Positions 36,401 to 44,234 of a stretch of DNA of 45,650 nt are shown here, piece by piece. The DNA is taken from contig JANXUF010000038.1 in NCBI GenBank assembly GCA_025356335.1, forward strand, positions 1-45,650, written 5' to 3'. Each line of letters starts with the position of its first letter. The stretch's first letter is position 1. The notes below the pieces were generated by a model. That model saw only the letters and a list, made by a program, of their open reading frames with translations. It was not told where the DNA came from and did not search any database. Made by a program: the position numbers and the translations under genes. Origin of the DNA: Actinomycetes bacterium. GTDB lineage: Bacteria; Actinomycetota; Acidimicrobiia; Acidimicrobiales; Ilumatobacteraceae.

Positions 36401-38356
36401 TCGGCCTATGCGACGTCGCGGATCGAGGACGGCTTCGAGCCCGGGGTCCACGACGCCGACGCGGTGCTCATCGTCGAAGCACTGCAGCCGTGGTGGACCG
36501 TTCCGGCGGTGAGAGTTTCCGGCATCGACCGCGCCGTCGCCGGTGTATGGCTCCGCTCGCTCGATCTGCGCCAACACGACGAACTCGCCAAGGAACTGAT
36601 CGCCCTCGAAGCGTTGGGCATCGGCAAGTCGCGTAAGGCATTCATCAAGCGCGTCGGGCCGCAACTCGATTCGATCGCCTCCGAGGCGGGACTCAAGAAC
36701 CGTTTCGACGCCCGAGTCGCCTGCGACTGGCTGATCAACCGTTCGCAGGAGGCAGCCGTCCGCCCTGACGCTGCGAAGGCGGCCGAACACCTGGAGTCAT
36801 GGGGTTCCGAACACGGCCTCGACCTGCGCCACGCAACCTTCGGTCAGCTCGTCCGCTGGGCCCAGGACCTCGAACCAGCGTCGCCGATCTCCGTCGCCGC
36901 CGAGGCGGTCTGGAAAATCCTCGACCCGAACGTCCCGATCGCCACCGGGGTGCCGACGACGGTCACCGTCACGGGTCTGCGCAGCCAACATCCGGCGATC
37001 GTCAATGGCTCACTGACGCTCGACCCGAGCGATTCGTTGACGAACTTCATGACGTACCGCCGCGACGGCGTCGATCGCTTCCGGCAGTTCAGCGAGAGCC
37101 GCCGCACGCTGCTGGTCAATGAACAGAAGCGCCTCGAACTCGACACGCTGCACCCGACGGTGATCACCTCGTTCGTCCGCAACCGCCTGATCGACGAGGT
37201 CTACCTACCGCTCGTCGGCGACAACGTCGCCCGCCAGTTGGGCCTCAACGGCGCGGCCCAAGGCCTGCTGCTGCTGATCTCACCGCCCGGCTATGGCAAG
37301 ACGACGCTGATCGAATACGTCGCCTCGCTCCTCGGGTTCGCGCTGGTGAAGATCAACGGACCTGCGCTCGGCGACGAGGTCACCTCGCTCGACCCTGCGG
37401 CTGCGCCGAACCTCGCAGCCGCCGAGGAACTGGCGAAGTTGAACCGCGCATTCGCGATGGCCAACAACGTCATCTGCTACCTCGACGACGTGCAGCACAC
37501 CTCGCCAGAACTGCTGCAGAAGTTCATCCCGCTGTGCGACGCGACGCGCCGCATCGAAGGCGTGCTCGAAGGCGAGGCGAAGACGTTCTCCTTGGCCGGC
37601 AAACGTTTCGTGATGGTGATGGCTGCCAACCCGTACACCTCGTCCGGTTCCTCGTTCAGGATTCCGGACATGTTGGCAAACCGTGCCGACGTCCACAACC
37701 TCGGCGATGTGGCCCTGTCCGCAGCCTCCGCTTTCGCCCAGAGTTTCGTCGAGAACGGGTGCGGGGTGAACGAGGTCGTCGCCCCGGTGCTGTCGCGCGG
37801 CAAGCAGGACCTGGACGTGCTGTTGCGTGCTGCCGCCGGCCAGCCGTTGCGCAGCGACGACCTCATCCATCCGTACGGTGCGACGGAGTTGACGCAGATC
37901 ACCAAGACGCTCAGCCATCTGCTGCGTGTCCGCGATCAACTGCTCAAGGTCAACGCCGCCTATATCGCCTCGGCGACCGTCGACGATCATCTGCGTGGCG
38001 AACCGTCGTTCCTACTGCAGGGTTCGTACCGCAACATGGCGCGCATCGCCCAACGAATCGTCCCGGCGATGACACCGGCGGAAGTCGACCTCGCCGTCGG
38101 GGAGCACTATCGGGCGGAGTCACAGACACTCGCCGCGGCCGCAGGTTGGAACCTCGCCAAGCTCGGCGAGGTATTGGGCACTGCCTCGCCGGAGGCTCTC
38201 GCTGGGTTGAACCAGATGCGCGAGCGGTGGAAGGAGTCGAACGTCGCCGGCGACCCGCTGGCGGTGATGGCAGCAGCGCTGCGCGATATCGCCGGAGCCG
38301 TCAGCGCCCACAACAACGGCACACCCCTCCCGCCCCCGCCGACCCCTGCGTTCTGA
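33440..38356 (+). CDS. Giant AAA+ ATPase with propeller-like and coiled-coil regions
   Basis: The 1638-residue protein starts at TTG 33440 (MTDTANEQ); no better start is available because the nearby ATG is followed by TGA. Residues ~1-60 are disordered. Residues ~110-470 are beta-rich with repeated Tyr/Gly strands, as in a propeller. Residues ~490-900 are long coiled coil. Residues ~1260-1480 carry a MoxR-like AAA module: PPGYGKTT with Lys1287, ICYLDDVQ with Asp1349 and Asp1350, and the sensor VMAANPYT. Databases often call such proteins DNA repair ATPase, but nothing here shows a DNA-binding domain. The partner genes are a flotillin and a YqiJ-like protein, suggesting a membrane-domain machine. 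A bidirectional hairpin follows the stop. Confidence 0.88.
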   Translation: MTDTANEQPAPQPPDGAGNSAGDGQAAAPIAPSESGPGDNATSGGALPSAESAAQPSMSSSTYDLLRERLRGVAERLRDAADALNSERAEVFASVPMALAEQDRLRTEQPSTPADAVSVEGLLVFGYNVGASLGKTRTVDDAFELFEMDKAAANDWTFTPLSKDAPKWFLRDPGFQRDAGELFTYYSDTRLDSLTLHESRLLMVFRFGPAPDDVRVLRWQLEGEDLRYIDAYGDHDVVQTAAYDFTWTTAGREQLVDGRWPHLIIGGSLYVGFDKREIQFRIDDVVEGGRTIFQEPVNESGQVIGETAVSYALMDEIVLIRLQPYREQQERFYIFNRLTRAVQRADAIGRNCHLLPEGQGVVFPGGYHLQNGETKVFSTDATGFGFQAVHRSPNGEDILYVYRRASGEFLLCPYNVVTRTMDTPISSHGYALFDDGVIVCLRGAPEPQRVHTINVYTSPFCTPDNYTPSVPSDSFFGRTGNPELVRVLGETISLARDAADPQFNQAIFEALVARSTTLLDGYGWLNQPEAHGVGALLGELRKTSGSVLDEFASVVSAKKEAADRLSDATRVVNDLAADSELPIRDAPAFIDKLAAARQALGVLSSLSEIRQMDHVALEALKVQAQAVYDKLATRAIEFLDTDHSLDSITKSYDDAEREGAVAVTASLVNEQMKFVDEAGDRVVLLTEVVGGLEVEDPTRKTSVLGRLADALARRNAVRATLDLRAIALRSAEAEAGFAAAMAVLSQRATASISAAADAAACDSALASLSAELENAELRYGDVPAFADAIDTRRSELSTAFNQRRDALAAERTHKIDRLAQSAQRILVTITTRASALAGRAEIDAFFATDSLVTKVRSTAAELRNLGEAGRSSELEVALSGARDQARRTANDRADLFEAGTVRIGTWKFGINTEPFELRLDSNITDPAHPMFELRLTGTDLRLPIREGALAQYADLAGQNYPSETATIPRAAYLAFSALTQDIPTSGISAYATSRIEDGFEPGVHDADAVLIVEALQPWWTVPAVRVSGIDRAVAGVWLRSLDLRQHDELAKELIALEALGIGKSRKAFIKRVGPQLDSIASEAGLKNRFDARVACDWLINRSQEAAVRPDAAKAAEHLESWGSEHGLDLRHATFGQLVRWAQDLEPASPISVAAEAVWKILDPNVPIATGVPTTVTVTGLRSQHPAIVNGSLTLDPSDSLTNFMTYRRDGVDRFRQFSESRRTLLVNEQKRLELDTLHPTVITSFVRNRLIDEVYLPLVGDNVARQLGLNGAAQGLLLLISPPGYGKTTLIEYVASLLGFALVKINGPALGDEVTSLDPAAAPNLAAAEELAKLNRAFAMANNVICYLDDVQHTSPELLQKFIPLCDATRRIEGVLEGEAKTFSLAGKRFVMVMAANPYTSSGSSFRIPDMLANRADVHNLGDVALSAASAFAQSFVENGCGVNEVVAPVLSRGKQDLDVLLRAAAGQPLRSDDLIHPYGATELTQITKTLSHLLRVRDQLLKVNAAYIASATVDDHLRGEPSFLLQGSYRNMARIAQRIVPAMTPAEVDLAVGEHYRAESQTLAAAAGWNLAKLGEVLGTASPEALAGLNQMRERWKESNVAGDPLAVMAAALRDIAGAVSAHNNGTPLPPPPTPAF

Positions 38357-38374
38357 CCACCAGACGTTGTCAAT

Positions 38375-38417
38375 CGAGGTGGTGAATATCGCAGCGGAGG
38401 CGATATCCGCCACCTCG
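38375..38417. terminator. Strong bidirectional hairpin terminator
   Basis: CGAGGTGG (38375-38382) pairs with CCACCTCG (38410-38417), and ATATCGC (38386-38392) pairs with GCGATAT (38400-38406), around a 7-base loop with a 3-base internal mismatch. It lies between the convergent AAA+ and MazF-like genes, 19 and 28 bases from their stops. No T-run is seen, but the stem is long and symmetrical, so it can act on both strands. Confidence 0.75.
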
Positions 38418-38444
38418 ACCCGAGCGCGCTCGGATCTCCTCGTG

Positions 38445-39020
38445 TCAGGCGAGGCCGATGCCGTGGAACCTCCGCAGTGCGGCAACCACATCGTCGAAGC
38501 GGTGTTTGTCGAGGATCGCACCTTCCCGTCGTACCCCACCGGGATCGACGGTCAGGATCCGTTCGAGCTTGGCATAGCTCACGCGTCCGCTCGAGTCCCA
38601 CGAGCCGACGCCGACCGGGACCTCGTCCTGGCGTTCGGGATGCGGCTTGGTCGTCAACTGAACGGCGGCGAGGTCCGAACCTGCTCGGCCGATGATCACC
38701 ACCGGGCGGTCTTTGCCCTGCGTCGGATCGTCCTCGAATTGCACCCAGGTCCACACGACCTCACCGGGGTCGGGGTCACCGTCGAGCATCGGCGAGTAGA
38801 CGATCGTGACGTCAGCGAGTTCGGTGTCCGGCTCAACCCGACGCCCGGACCGGACGGGTGCTGCCGTCGGCACAACGCGGCGCCCGTCGGGTCGAGGTCC
38901 GGATCCAGGACGGACATCACCGATCTTCGGCCGATTCGCGGGTACCGCTGTCGGTTCGCGAGCGGGCCGGGTGTCCGCACTTTTCCTGAAGCGGTCGAAG
39001 AACTGTCCCAAGCGGCTCAT
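38445..39020 (-). CDS. PemK/MazF-like protein with basic N-terminal extension
   Basis: The 191-residue protein starts at ATG 39020, overlapping the lysA stop by one base (TGATG). Residues ~1-70 are basic and Pro-rich, probably disordered. The C-terminal ~110 residues fit PemK/MazF: PGEVVWTWVQF, then DRPVVIIG, then ILTVDPGGVRREGAIL. These are usually toxin endoribonucleases with a small antitoxin gene upstream. None is present here, because lysA occupies that position. Several actinobacterial copies of this kind look like housekeeping genes rather than addiction systems. Whether the protein is toxic is unknown. Confidence 0.8.
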   Translation of the reverse strand: MSRLGQFFDRFRKSADTRPAREPTAVPANRPKIGDVRPGSGPRPDGRRVVPTAAPVRSGRRVEPDTELADVTIVYSPMLDGDPDPGEVVWTWVQFEDDPTQGKDRPVVIIGRAGSDLAAVQLTTKPHPERQDEVPVGVGSWDSSGRVSYAKLERILTVDPGGVRREGAILDKHRFDDVVAALRRFHGIGLA

Positions 39021-40294
39021 CAGTCGACGTCACAGCGGATCAGGTCGTCGTATGTCTCACGGCGCATCACCAGTCGCGATTCTCCGTCCAGCACGAATAC
39101 CACCGCCGGCCTGGTCAACTTGTTGTAGTTCGACGACAGCGCAAGCCCATAGGCTCCGGTCACCGGTGTGGCCAGGAGGTCTCCGACGGCCAACTGTTCC
39201 GGGACCGCTGCATCGAAGATCAGGACGTCACCGCTCTCGCAATGCTTACCGACGAGACGCGCATGACGGGTGCGGTCGGCGAGCGGGTGTGACGGCATGA
39301 ACGCCTCGTATCCACTGCCGTACAGCACCGGACGGGGATTGTCGCTCATACCGCCGTCGACGGCGATGTAGGTGCGGATGCCGGGGATGTCCTTGATCGT
39401 TCCGACGGTGTAGACGGTGACCGCGGCTGACGCGACGATCGCCCTACCGGGTTCGACGGAGATACGGGCATCGACGCCGAGACCGGAGCAGGCGTCGTGC
39501 AACACCTTGGCCCACGAGGCGATCGTCGGGGCTTCCTCGCCGGCGACATAGGCGACCCCGAGGCCGCCGCCGAGCGTCAGTTCCGGCAATCCGAGCGGAT
39601 TGAAGAACCCGGCCATCACTTCGGCGGCACGACCGAAGTTCTCGGCGACGAAGACGTTCGATCCGATGTGGCAGTGCAACCCGGTCAGGGTGACTGCTGA
39701 CGATGCGCGCGCTCGTTCCACGGCGCGCAGTGCGTCGCCGTTGGCGAGGTTGAACCCGAACTTCGAATCATCCTGACCGGTGGCGATGAAATCGTGAGTA
39801 TGAGCATGGACACCGGGGGTGATTCGCAGGTGGACGTCGACGGGCGGCAGGCCTTCACGATGCAACATGTCGAGGCGGTCGAGTTCGTCGAAGCTGTCGA
39901 CGTTGACCTGACCGATGCCTGAGGTCATTGCATAACGCAGCTCGTCGAGGCTCTTGTTGTTGCCGTGCAGGACGCACTGTTCCGGCGACACACCCGCTGC
40001 CATCGCCACATACAGTTCGCCGCCGGAGGCGACGTCGAGTCGCATGCCCTCTTCGACGGCGAGACGGGCCATTGCCCTACACAGAAAAGCTTTGGTGGCG
40101 TAGACGACGTTGCCAACGCCGAATGCCTCGACCGCCTCACGGCAGCGATTGCGTAGGTGCGCCTCGTCATAGATGAACAGCGGTGTGCCGTACTGCGCGG
40201 CGAGGTCAGAAACCGGCACGCCACCGATAGAGAGTGAACCATCTGGTTCACACGTCGCAGTGTCAGGCAGCAGCGATTGCGGGATCGGGTTCAT
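39020..40294 (-). CDS. lysA: Diaminopimelate decarboxylase
   Basis: The 424-residue PLP enzyme starts at ATG 40294, 3 bases after argS. PLP Lys68 lies in YATKAF. HIGSN, EPGR and CESGD provide the PLP-phosphate and substrate contacts. It makes L-lysine from meso-diaminopimelate, so it competes for cell-wall precursor. In actinobacteria hom-thrC usually follows directly; here the flotillin island and the MazF-like gene intervene. Family length is normal and all visible key residues are present. Confidence 0.97.
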   Translation of the reverse strand: MNPIPQSLLPDTATCEPDGSLSIGGVPVSDLAAQYGTPLFIYDEAHLRNRCREAVEAFGVGNVVYATKAFLCRAMARLAVEEGMRLDVASGGELYVAMAAGVSPEQCVLHGNNKSLDELRYAMTSGIGQVNVDSFDELDRLDMLHREGLPPVDVHLRITPGVHAHTHDFIATGQDDSKFGFNLANGDALRAVERARASSAVTLTGLHCHIGSNVFVAENFGRAAEVMAGFFNPLGLPELTLGGGLGVAYVAGEEAPTIASWAKVLHDACSGLGVDARISVEPGRAIVASAAVTVYTVGTIKDIPGIRTYIAVDGGMSDNPRPVLYGSGYEAFMPSHPLADRTRHARLVGKHCESGDVLIFDAAVPEQLAVGDLLATPVTGAYGLALSSNYNKLTRPAVVFVLDGESRLVMRRETYDDLIRCDVD

Positions 40295-40297
40295 CGA

Positions 40298-42031
40298 CTA
40301 CATGCGCTCCGGCACGTCGATCCCCAACAGGGCGAGTCCCTGAGCGAGGGCCGATGCGGCGATACTGCACAGCGCGAGACGACTCTGCACGAGCTCTGGC
40401 GTCGATGCCTTGAGCACCGGACAGGCCTCGTAGAAACTCGAGAACTCCTGGGCCAACTCGAACAGGTAGGTGCACAGGCGATGGGGGCTGTAGCGATCGG
40501 CGGTGTCGTGGACGACGGTGTCGAAGGCCAGCAGCCGCAGTGCGAGCGAGTGTTCCTCCGGCGCAACGAGCGTCGGGACAACGGACGCGACAGTGGTTCT
40601 ATCGAAGCCGCCCCGCCGGAAGATCGAATTGATCCTCGCGTGGGCGTACTGCAGATACGGGGCAGTATTGCCCTCGAAGGTCAGCATCCGATCCCAGTCG
40701 AAGACGTAATCCTTGATGCGGTCGGTCGACAGATCGGCGTATTTGATCGAGCCGAGACCGATCATCCTGCCCACCCGCTCGAGTTCGTCAGGCGGAAGGT
40801 CGGGGCTCTTCTCCCGCGCCTTGTCGGTGCCGCGCTGGATCGACTCGTCGATCAGTGCCTGCAGTTTGACGTTCTCGCCCGAGCGGGTCTTGAACGCCTT
40901 GCGGTCGGGCCCGAGCACGCTGCCGAACATCGCATGGACCGCCCGAGCCGGAGGCACCAGCCAACCGGCCATCTCGGCAACTTTGAACACCATCGAGAAG
41001 TGCAGCGCCTGTGGTGCACCGACGATGTAGAGCAGCAGCGTGGCATTCAACCGTTCCCGGCGATCGATCACCGAGGCGAGGTCGCTCGCCGCATAGTTGA
41101 ACCCGCCGTCGCCCTTCTGGACGATGAGCGGCAGCGGCTCACCCTCACGATTGGTGAACCCCGGTACGAAGACGACGTCGGCGCCGTCGCTCTTCTCCAG
41201 CAACCCGAGCGTCGTGAGCCGCTGGACGACCTCGCCGAGCAGCGGCTGATACCGGCTCTCCCCCATCAGATCGTCGTCCGTCAGCAGGATCCCCAACGAC
41301 CGGTAGATGGTGTTGAAATAGGTGGTGCTGGTGTCGACGAGTTGCTGCCACAGGGCGATCGTCTCCGGGTCGAAGCGCTGCAGCTTGACGACCCGCTCCC
41401 GCGACCGAGTCTTGAAGTCGTGGTCGCTGTCGAACTTCGCCCGGGCCGCTCGATAGAAGGCGTTCGGGTCATCGTTGTCGACGACGGTCGAGGCATCGGC
41501 ACCGTTGTCGATGAGGAACTCGATGAGCATGCCGAATGGCGTGCCCCAATCGCCGATGTGGTTCTCGCGGATGACCTTGTGGCCGAGGAATTCGAGGATG
41601 CGGACGAGTGCGTCACCGATGACGGTCGTGCGCAGATGGCCGACATGCATCTCCTTGGCGACGTTCGGCGCCGAGTAGTCGATGACGACCGTCTCGGCGA
41701 GCGACGCCGGGCGGACACCGAGATGATCGTCGACGGCCATCTGCTGCAACGCTTCGGCGAGAAAGGCGTTGCGGAAGGTGATGTTGATGAAACCGGGGCC
41801 GGCGACTTCGAACGTCGCCATGCTGTTGCCGTCGAGGTCGGCAACGACATCGACGGCGATGTCACGCGGGTTGCGGCCGACCCTTTTCGACAGTGCCATC
41901 GCCCCGTTCGCCTGGGCGTCTGCACGGTCGCTCGGCCGGATCGTCGGATCGATCTCCGAGATCATCAATCCGGTCGCGGCCGCGAACGCCTCGCCCAGTA
42001 TCGATTCGACAGTTGCCAGGGGGTCAGCCAT
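40298..42031 (-). CDS. argS: Arginyl-tRNA synthetase
   Basis: The 577-residue protein starts at ATG 42031 (MADPLATVES); the frame open further upstream is antisense to the glycosyltransferase gene. The N-terminal Arg-tRNA domain is followed by the class I HIGH-type motif HVGH (129-132) in APNVAKEMHVGHLR. The canonical KMSKS is replaced by FKTRSGENV, as in many ArgRS. The C-terminal DALR anticodon domain ends in LLGIDVPERM. It is first in argS-lysA. Interestingly, the window also ends with an arginine tRNA. Confidence 0.97.
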   Translation of the reverse strand: MADPLATVESILGEAFAAATGLMISEIDPTIRPSDRADAQANGAMALSKRVGRNPRDIAVDVVADLDGNSMATFEVAGPGFINITFRNAFLAEALQQMAVDDHLGVRPASLAETVVIDYSAPNVAKEMHVGHLRTTVIGDALVRILEFLGHKVIRENHIGDWGTPFGMLIEFLIDNGADASTVVDNDDPNAFYRAARAKFDSDHDFKTRSRERVVKLQRFDPETIALWQQLVDTSTTYFNTIYRSLGILLTDDDLMGESRYQPLLGEVVQRLTTLGLLEKSDGADVVFVPGFTNREGEPLPLIVQKGDGGFNYAASDLASVIDRRERLNATLLLYIVGAPQALHFSMVFKVAEMAGWLVPPARAVHAMFGSVLGPDRKAFKTRSGENVKLQALIDESIQRGTDKAREKSPDLPPDELERVGRMIGLGSIKYADLSTDRIKDYVFDWDRMLTFEGNTAPYLQYAHARINSIFRRGGFDRTTVASVVPTLVAPEEHSLALRLLAFDTVVHDTADRYSPHRLCTYLFELAQEFSSFYEACPVLKASTPELVQSRLALCSIAASALAQGLALLGIDVPERM

Positions 42032-42239
42032 CCATCTAATGGTAGTGGTGACCGTTTCAAGCGCTCCTACGGGTTTGCCACCTGACTCGTTTTCCTCGGC
42101 GGCCGATCCGACGAGGTACTGCACTCGGCGTTGTGCCGGGTGGCCGACCTGGCGATGTCGCTGGTATGACGACGGGCTGGCGCGGGTACGGCTCTGCCGT
42201 GCGTCTCCAGAGAGTTGTGCCGCTTCGGCGGAAATGTCG

Positions 42240-44234
42240 ATGAATGCTCCTTCCAATTCAGTTGCAGAGGCAATCGAGCGTGTGAGGTCCGCCCCGCGGA
42301 TCACCCGGGCGTTGCGCGCTGCAGAACTCGTGTCGTTCGCCGCAGCGATGTCGGTCGATCCGGCGTCCGACGCCCGGCTGCTGCGAGAGGTCACCCGGGA
42401 ATGCATGGCAGACGGGAACCGGGACGGCGACGACCTCACGACGATTGCGGCGATCCATGCCCTCGGGGCGATCTCTGATCCGTTGGCCGATCTGGCGCTT
42501 ATCGATGTGCTGCGAGCCGGACCCGTACGGTTCACAGGACACGCAGCCTGGTCGATGGCCGCCAGACGGCCGTCGACCGAGGCGATGATCGGCCTGATCC
42601 AGGTCATCATCACGGGCGGGTTCAACGGGATGCTCGCCGAACGCACGCTGATCGAATGGTCCCGCCGCAACAGCGCTTCGGCCATCTGGTTACTGCGGAA
42701 TGCGTTGCAGAGAAATGCGATGCATTCAGGCGACGAGACGGCCGCCCTCCGTATCGGCAACACGCTCGCGGCAGTGCCGGGCAGTGGCGTCGTCATCGAT
42801 GTGACGCCGCGCGATCACCTGCTCCGCGAGTCCGCAGCTCACGACGATGGGCTCGTGGTGATCCAGCCATTCCTGCACGCACGACTGGATCAGGAGGGTC
42901 GCTCCCTCGGCGTCGGCGACGGCGGAGGAATCGCCTCGCTGCTCCGCTCCCTCGGTACCTCGCTCGCCGCCATCGATGATGTTTCCGAGGTCGTCACCGT
43001 GACACGGGCCCATATCGTCGACGGCGGAACCGAGCCCCGTTCCGGATATCTGGGGACAGATCATCGGATCGAACGGATCGCCTTCGGTGCCGATGCGATT
43101 ATCCCGTGGCGTGATGCATGGCAGTACCGGACGCTCATCGAACGCGAGATGGTCGCCATCGGCCGGCAGTTCGAAGGCAGGAACGTGGTGTGGCATCTGC
43201 GGATGGCCGAGGTCGGGACGCTGGCTGCAGCAGCGGCTGCCCGTCAGCTCGGCCAACGCGTCGTGTTCACCGTCGCGCCGGACCCGCACGTGGTGATCGA
43301 TGCACTGGAAGCCGACGGTCGTCTTCGGCGCAGCGGCTTCGCCGACGCCGACGCAGCGTCGCAGTACTGGTTCAGGGCGCGGATGGTCGAGCGCCTCAGT
43401 TCGCATGCCGATCACCTCGCGCTCCTGCCACGCCCGACGATACGGCGTGAACTCGTGGACCTCGTCGGCCTCGATATGGACGACCTCTGGCGGCGTTCGA
43501 CGATCGTGCCGGAGGGAGTCGATGTCGGCGAGATCGACCGGGCGACGCATCGGAGGTCGATCGTCACGATGGCGAACGGCAACGCAGTTCCAGCAGCTGC
43601 GGCGATCATCCTCGCCGGCATTCCGGATGCTCGGCGGGGACTACCGTGGATCCTGACGGTCGGCCGCCTCAACCTGCTGAAGGGCCCGCATCGCATCGTC
43701 GAAAGCGTCGTCGGCAGTGAGGAGTTGTCGAGCCGTTTCAACGTGGTGCTCGTCGGCGGCGACCTCGAACATCCGAGCCGGGAGGAGCGATCGACGATGG
43801 ATCTCATCGCTGCCGTCTCGACAGGACACTCTCCCGGCGCCGTCAGTGTGATCGGGCACCTCCCGCCGACGCAGATCGCCGATCTGCTCGTCTACGCTTC
43901 GAACAACGGCGGCCTCTATGTGTGCGGGAGCGACAAGGAGGAGTTCGGTCTGGCAATCGTCGAGGCGCTCGCCGCAGGGTTGACCGTTGTCGCTCCGCTC
44001 CGTGGAGGGCCGCTGACCTACGTCTGTGACGGGTACAGCGGCGTGCTCTGCGACACGACGTCAGTCGAAGCACTGCGGCAGGCGATCCTCCAGGCTGCGG
44101 TGTTGCGGTCGGAGCCCGACCGCTCGCGATCGTCCAGGAAATTCGTCCGTGCGGAACTCTCCGTCGACCGCATGGCGGCTCGGCTCGTCGATGTCTACGC
44201 CTCGCTGATGCCGGTCAAGGTCGCAGCAGCGTGA
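42240..44234 (+). CDS. GT4-type glycosyltransferase with a helical (HEAT-like) N-terminal region
   Basis: I start this 664-residue protein at ATG 42240, eight bases after GGCGGA; ATG 42234 is too close to that site. The first ~155 residues are helical, with repeated LXXAL patterns (DDLTTIAAIHALGAI, DPLADLALIDVL) like HEAT or PBS repeats. The rest is a GT-B glycosyltransferase: nucleotide-binding half with GRLNLLKGPHRIV, then a loop SDKEEFGLAIVEALA that is the EX7E signature of GT4 enzymes. A GT1-type gene overlaps its stop (GTGA). A role in cell-surface or metabolite glycosylation is inferred, and the substrate is unknown. Confidence 0.82.
   Translation: MNAPSNSVAEAIERVRSAPRITRALRAAELVSFAAAMSVDPASDARLLREVTRECMADGNRDGDDLTTIAAIHALGAISDPLADLALIDVLRAGPVRFTGHAAWSMAARRPSTEAMIGLIQVIITGGFNGMLAERTLIEWSRRNSASAIWLLRNALQRNAMHSGDETAALRIGNTLAAVPGSGVVIDVTPRDHLLRESAAHDDGLVVIQPFLHARLDQEGRSLGVGDGGGIASLLRSLGTSLAAIDDVSEVVTVTRAHIVDGGTEPRSGYLGTDHRIERIAFGADAIIPWRDAWQYRTLIEREMVAIGRQFEGRNVVWHLRMAEVGTLAAAAAARQLGQRVVFTVAPDPHVVIDALEADGRLRRSGFADADAASQYWFRARMVERLSSHADHLALLPRPTIRRELVDLVGLDMDDLWRRSTIVPEGVDVGEIDRATHRRSIVTMANGNAVPAAAAIILAGIPDARRGLPWILTVGRLNLLKGPHRIVESVVGSEELSSRFNVVLVGGDLEHPSREERSTMDLIAAVSTGHSPGAVSVIGHLPPTQIADLLVYASNNGGLYVCGSDKEEFGLAIVEALAAGLTVVAPLRGGPLTYVCDGYSGVLCDTTSVEALRQAILQAAVLRSEPDRSRSSRKFVRAELSVDRMAARLVDVYASLMPVKVAAA

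Noticed and set aside
41769..42233. Upstream extension of the glycosyltransferase gene
   Set aside because: It is antisense to argS and lacks a ribosome site; ATG 42240 has a well-spaced one.
42032..42796. Upstream extension of argS
   Set aside because: It is antisense to the glycosyltransferase gene; known ArgRS N-termini begin at the ATG at 42031.
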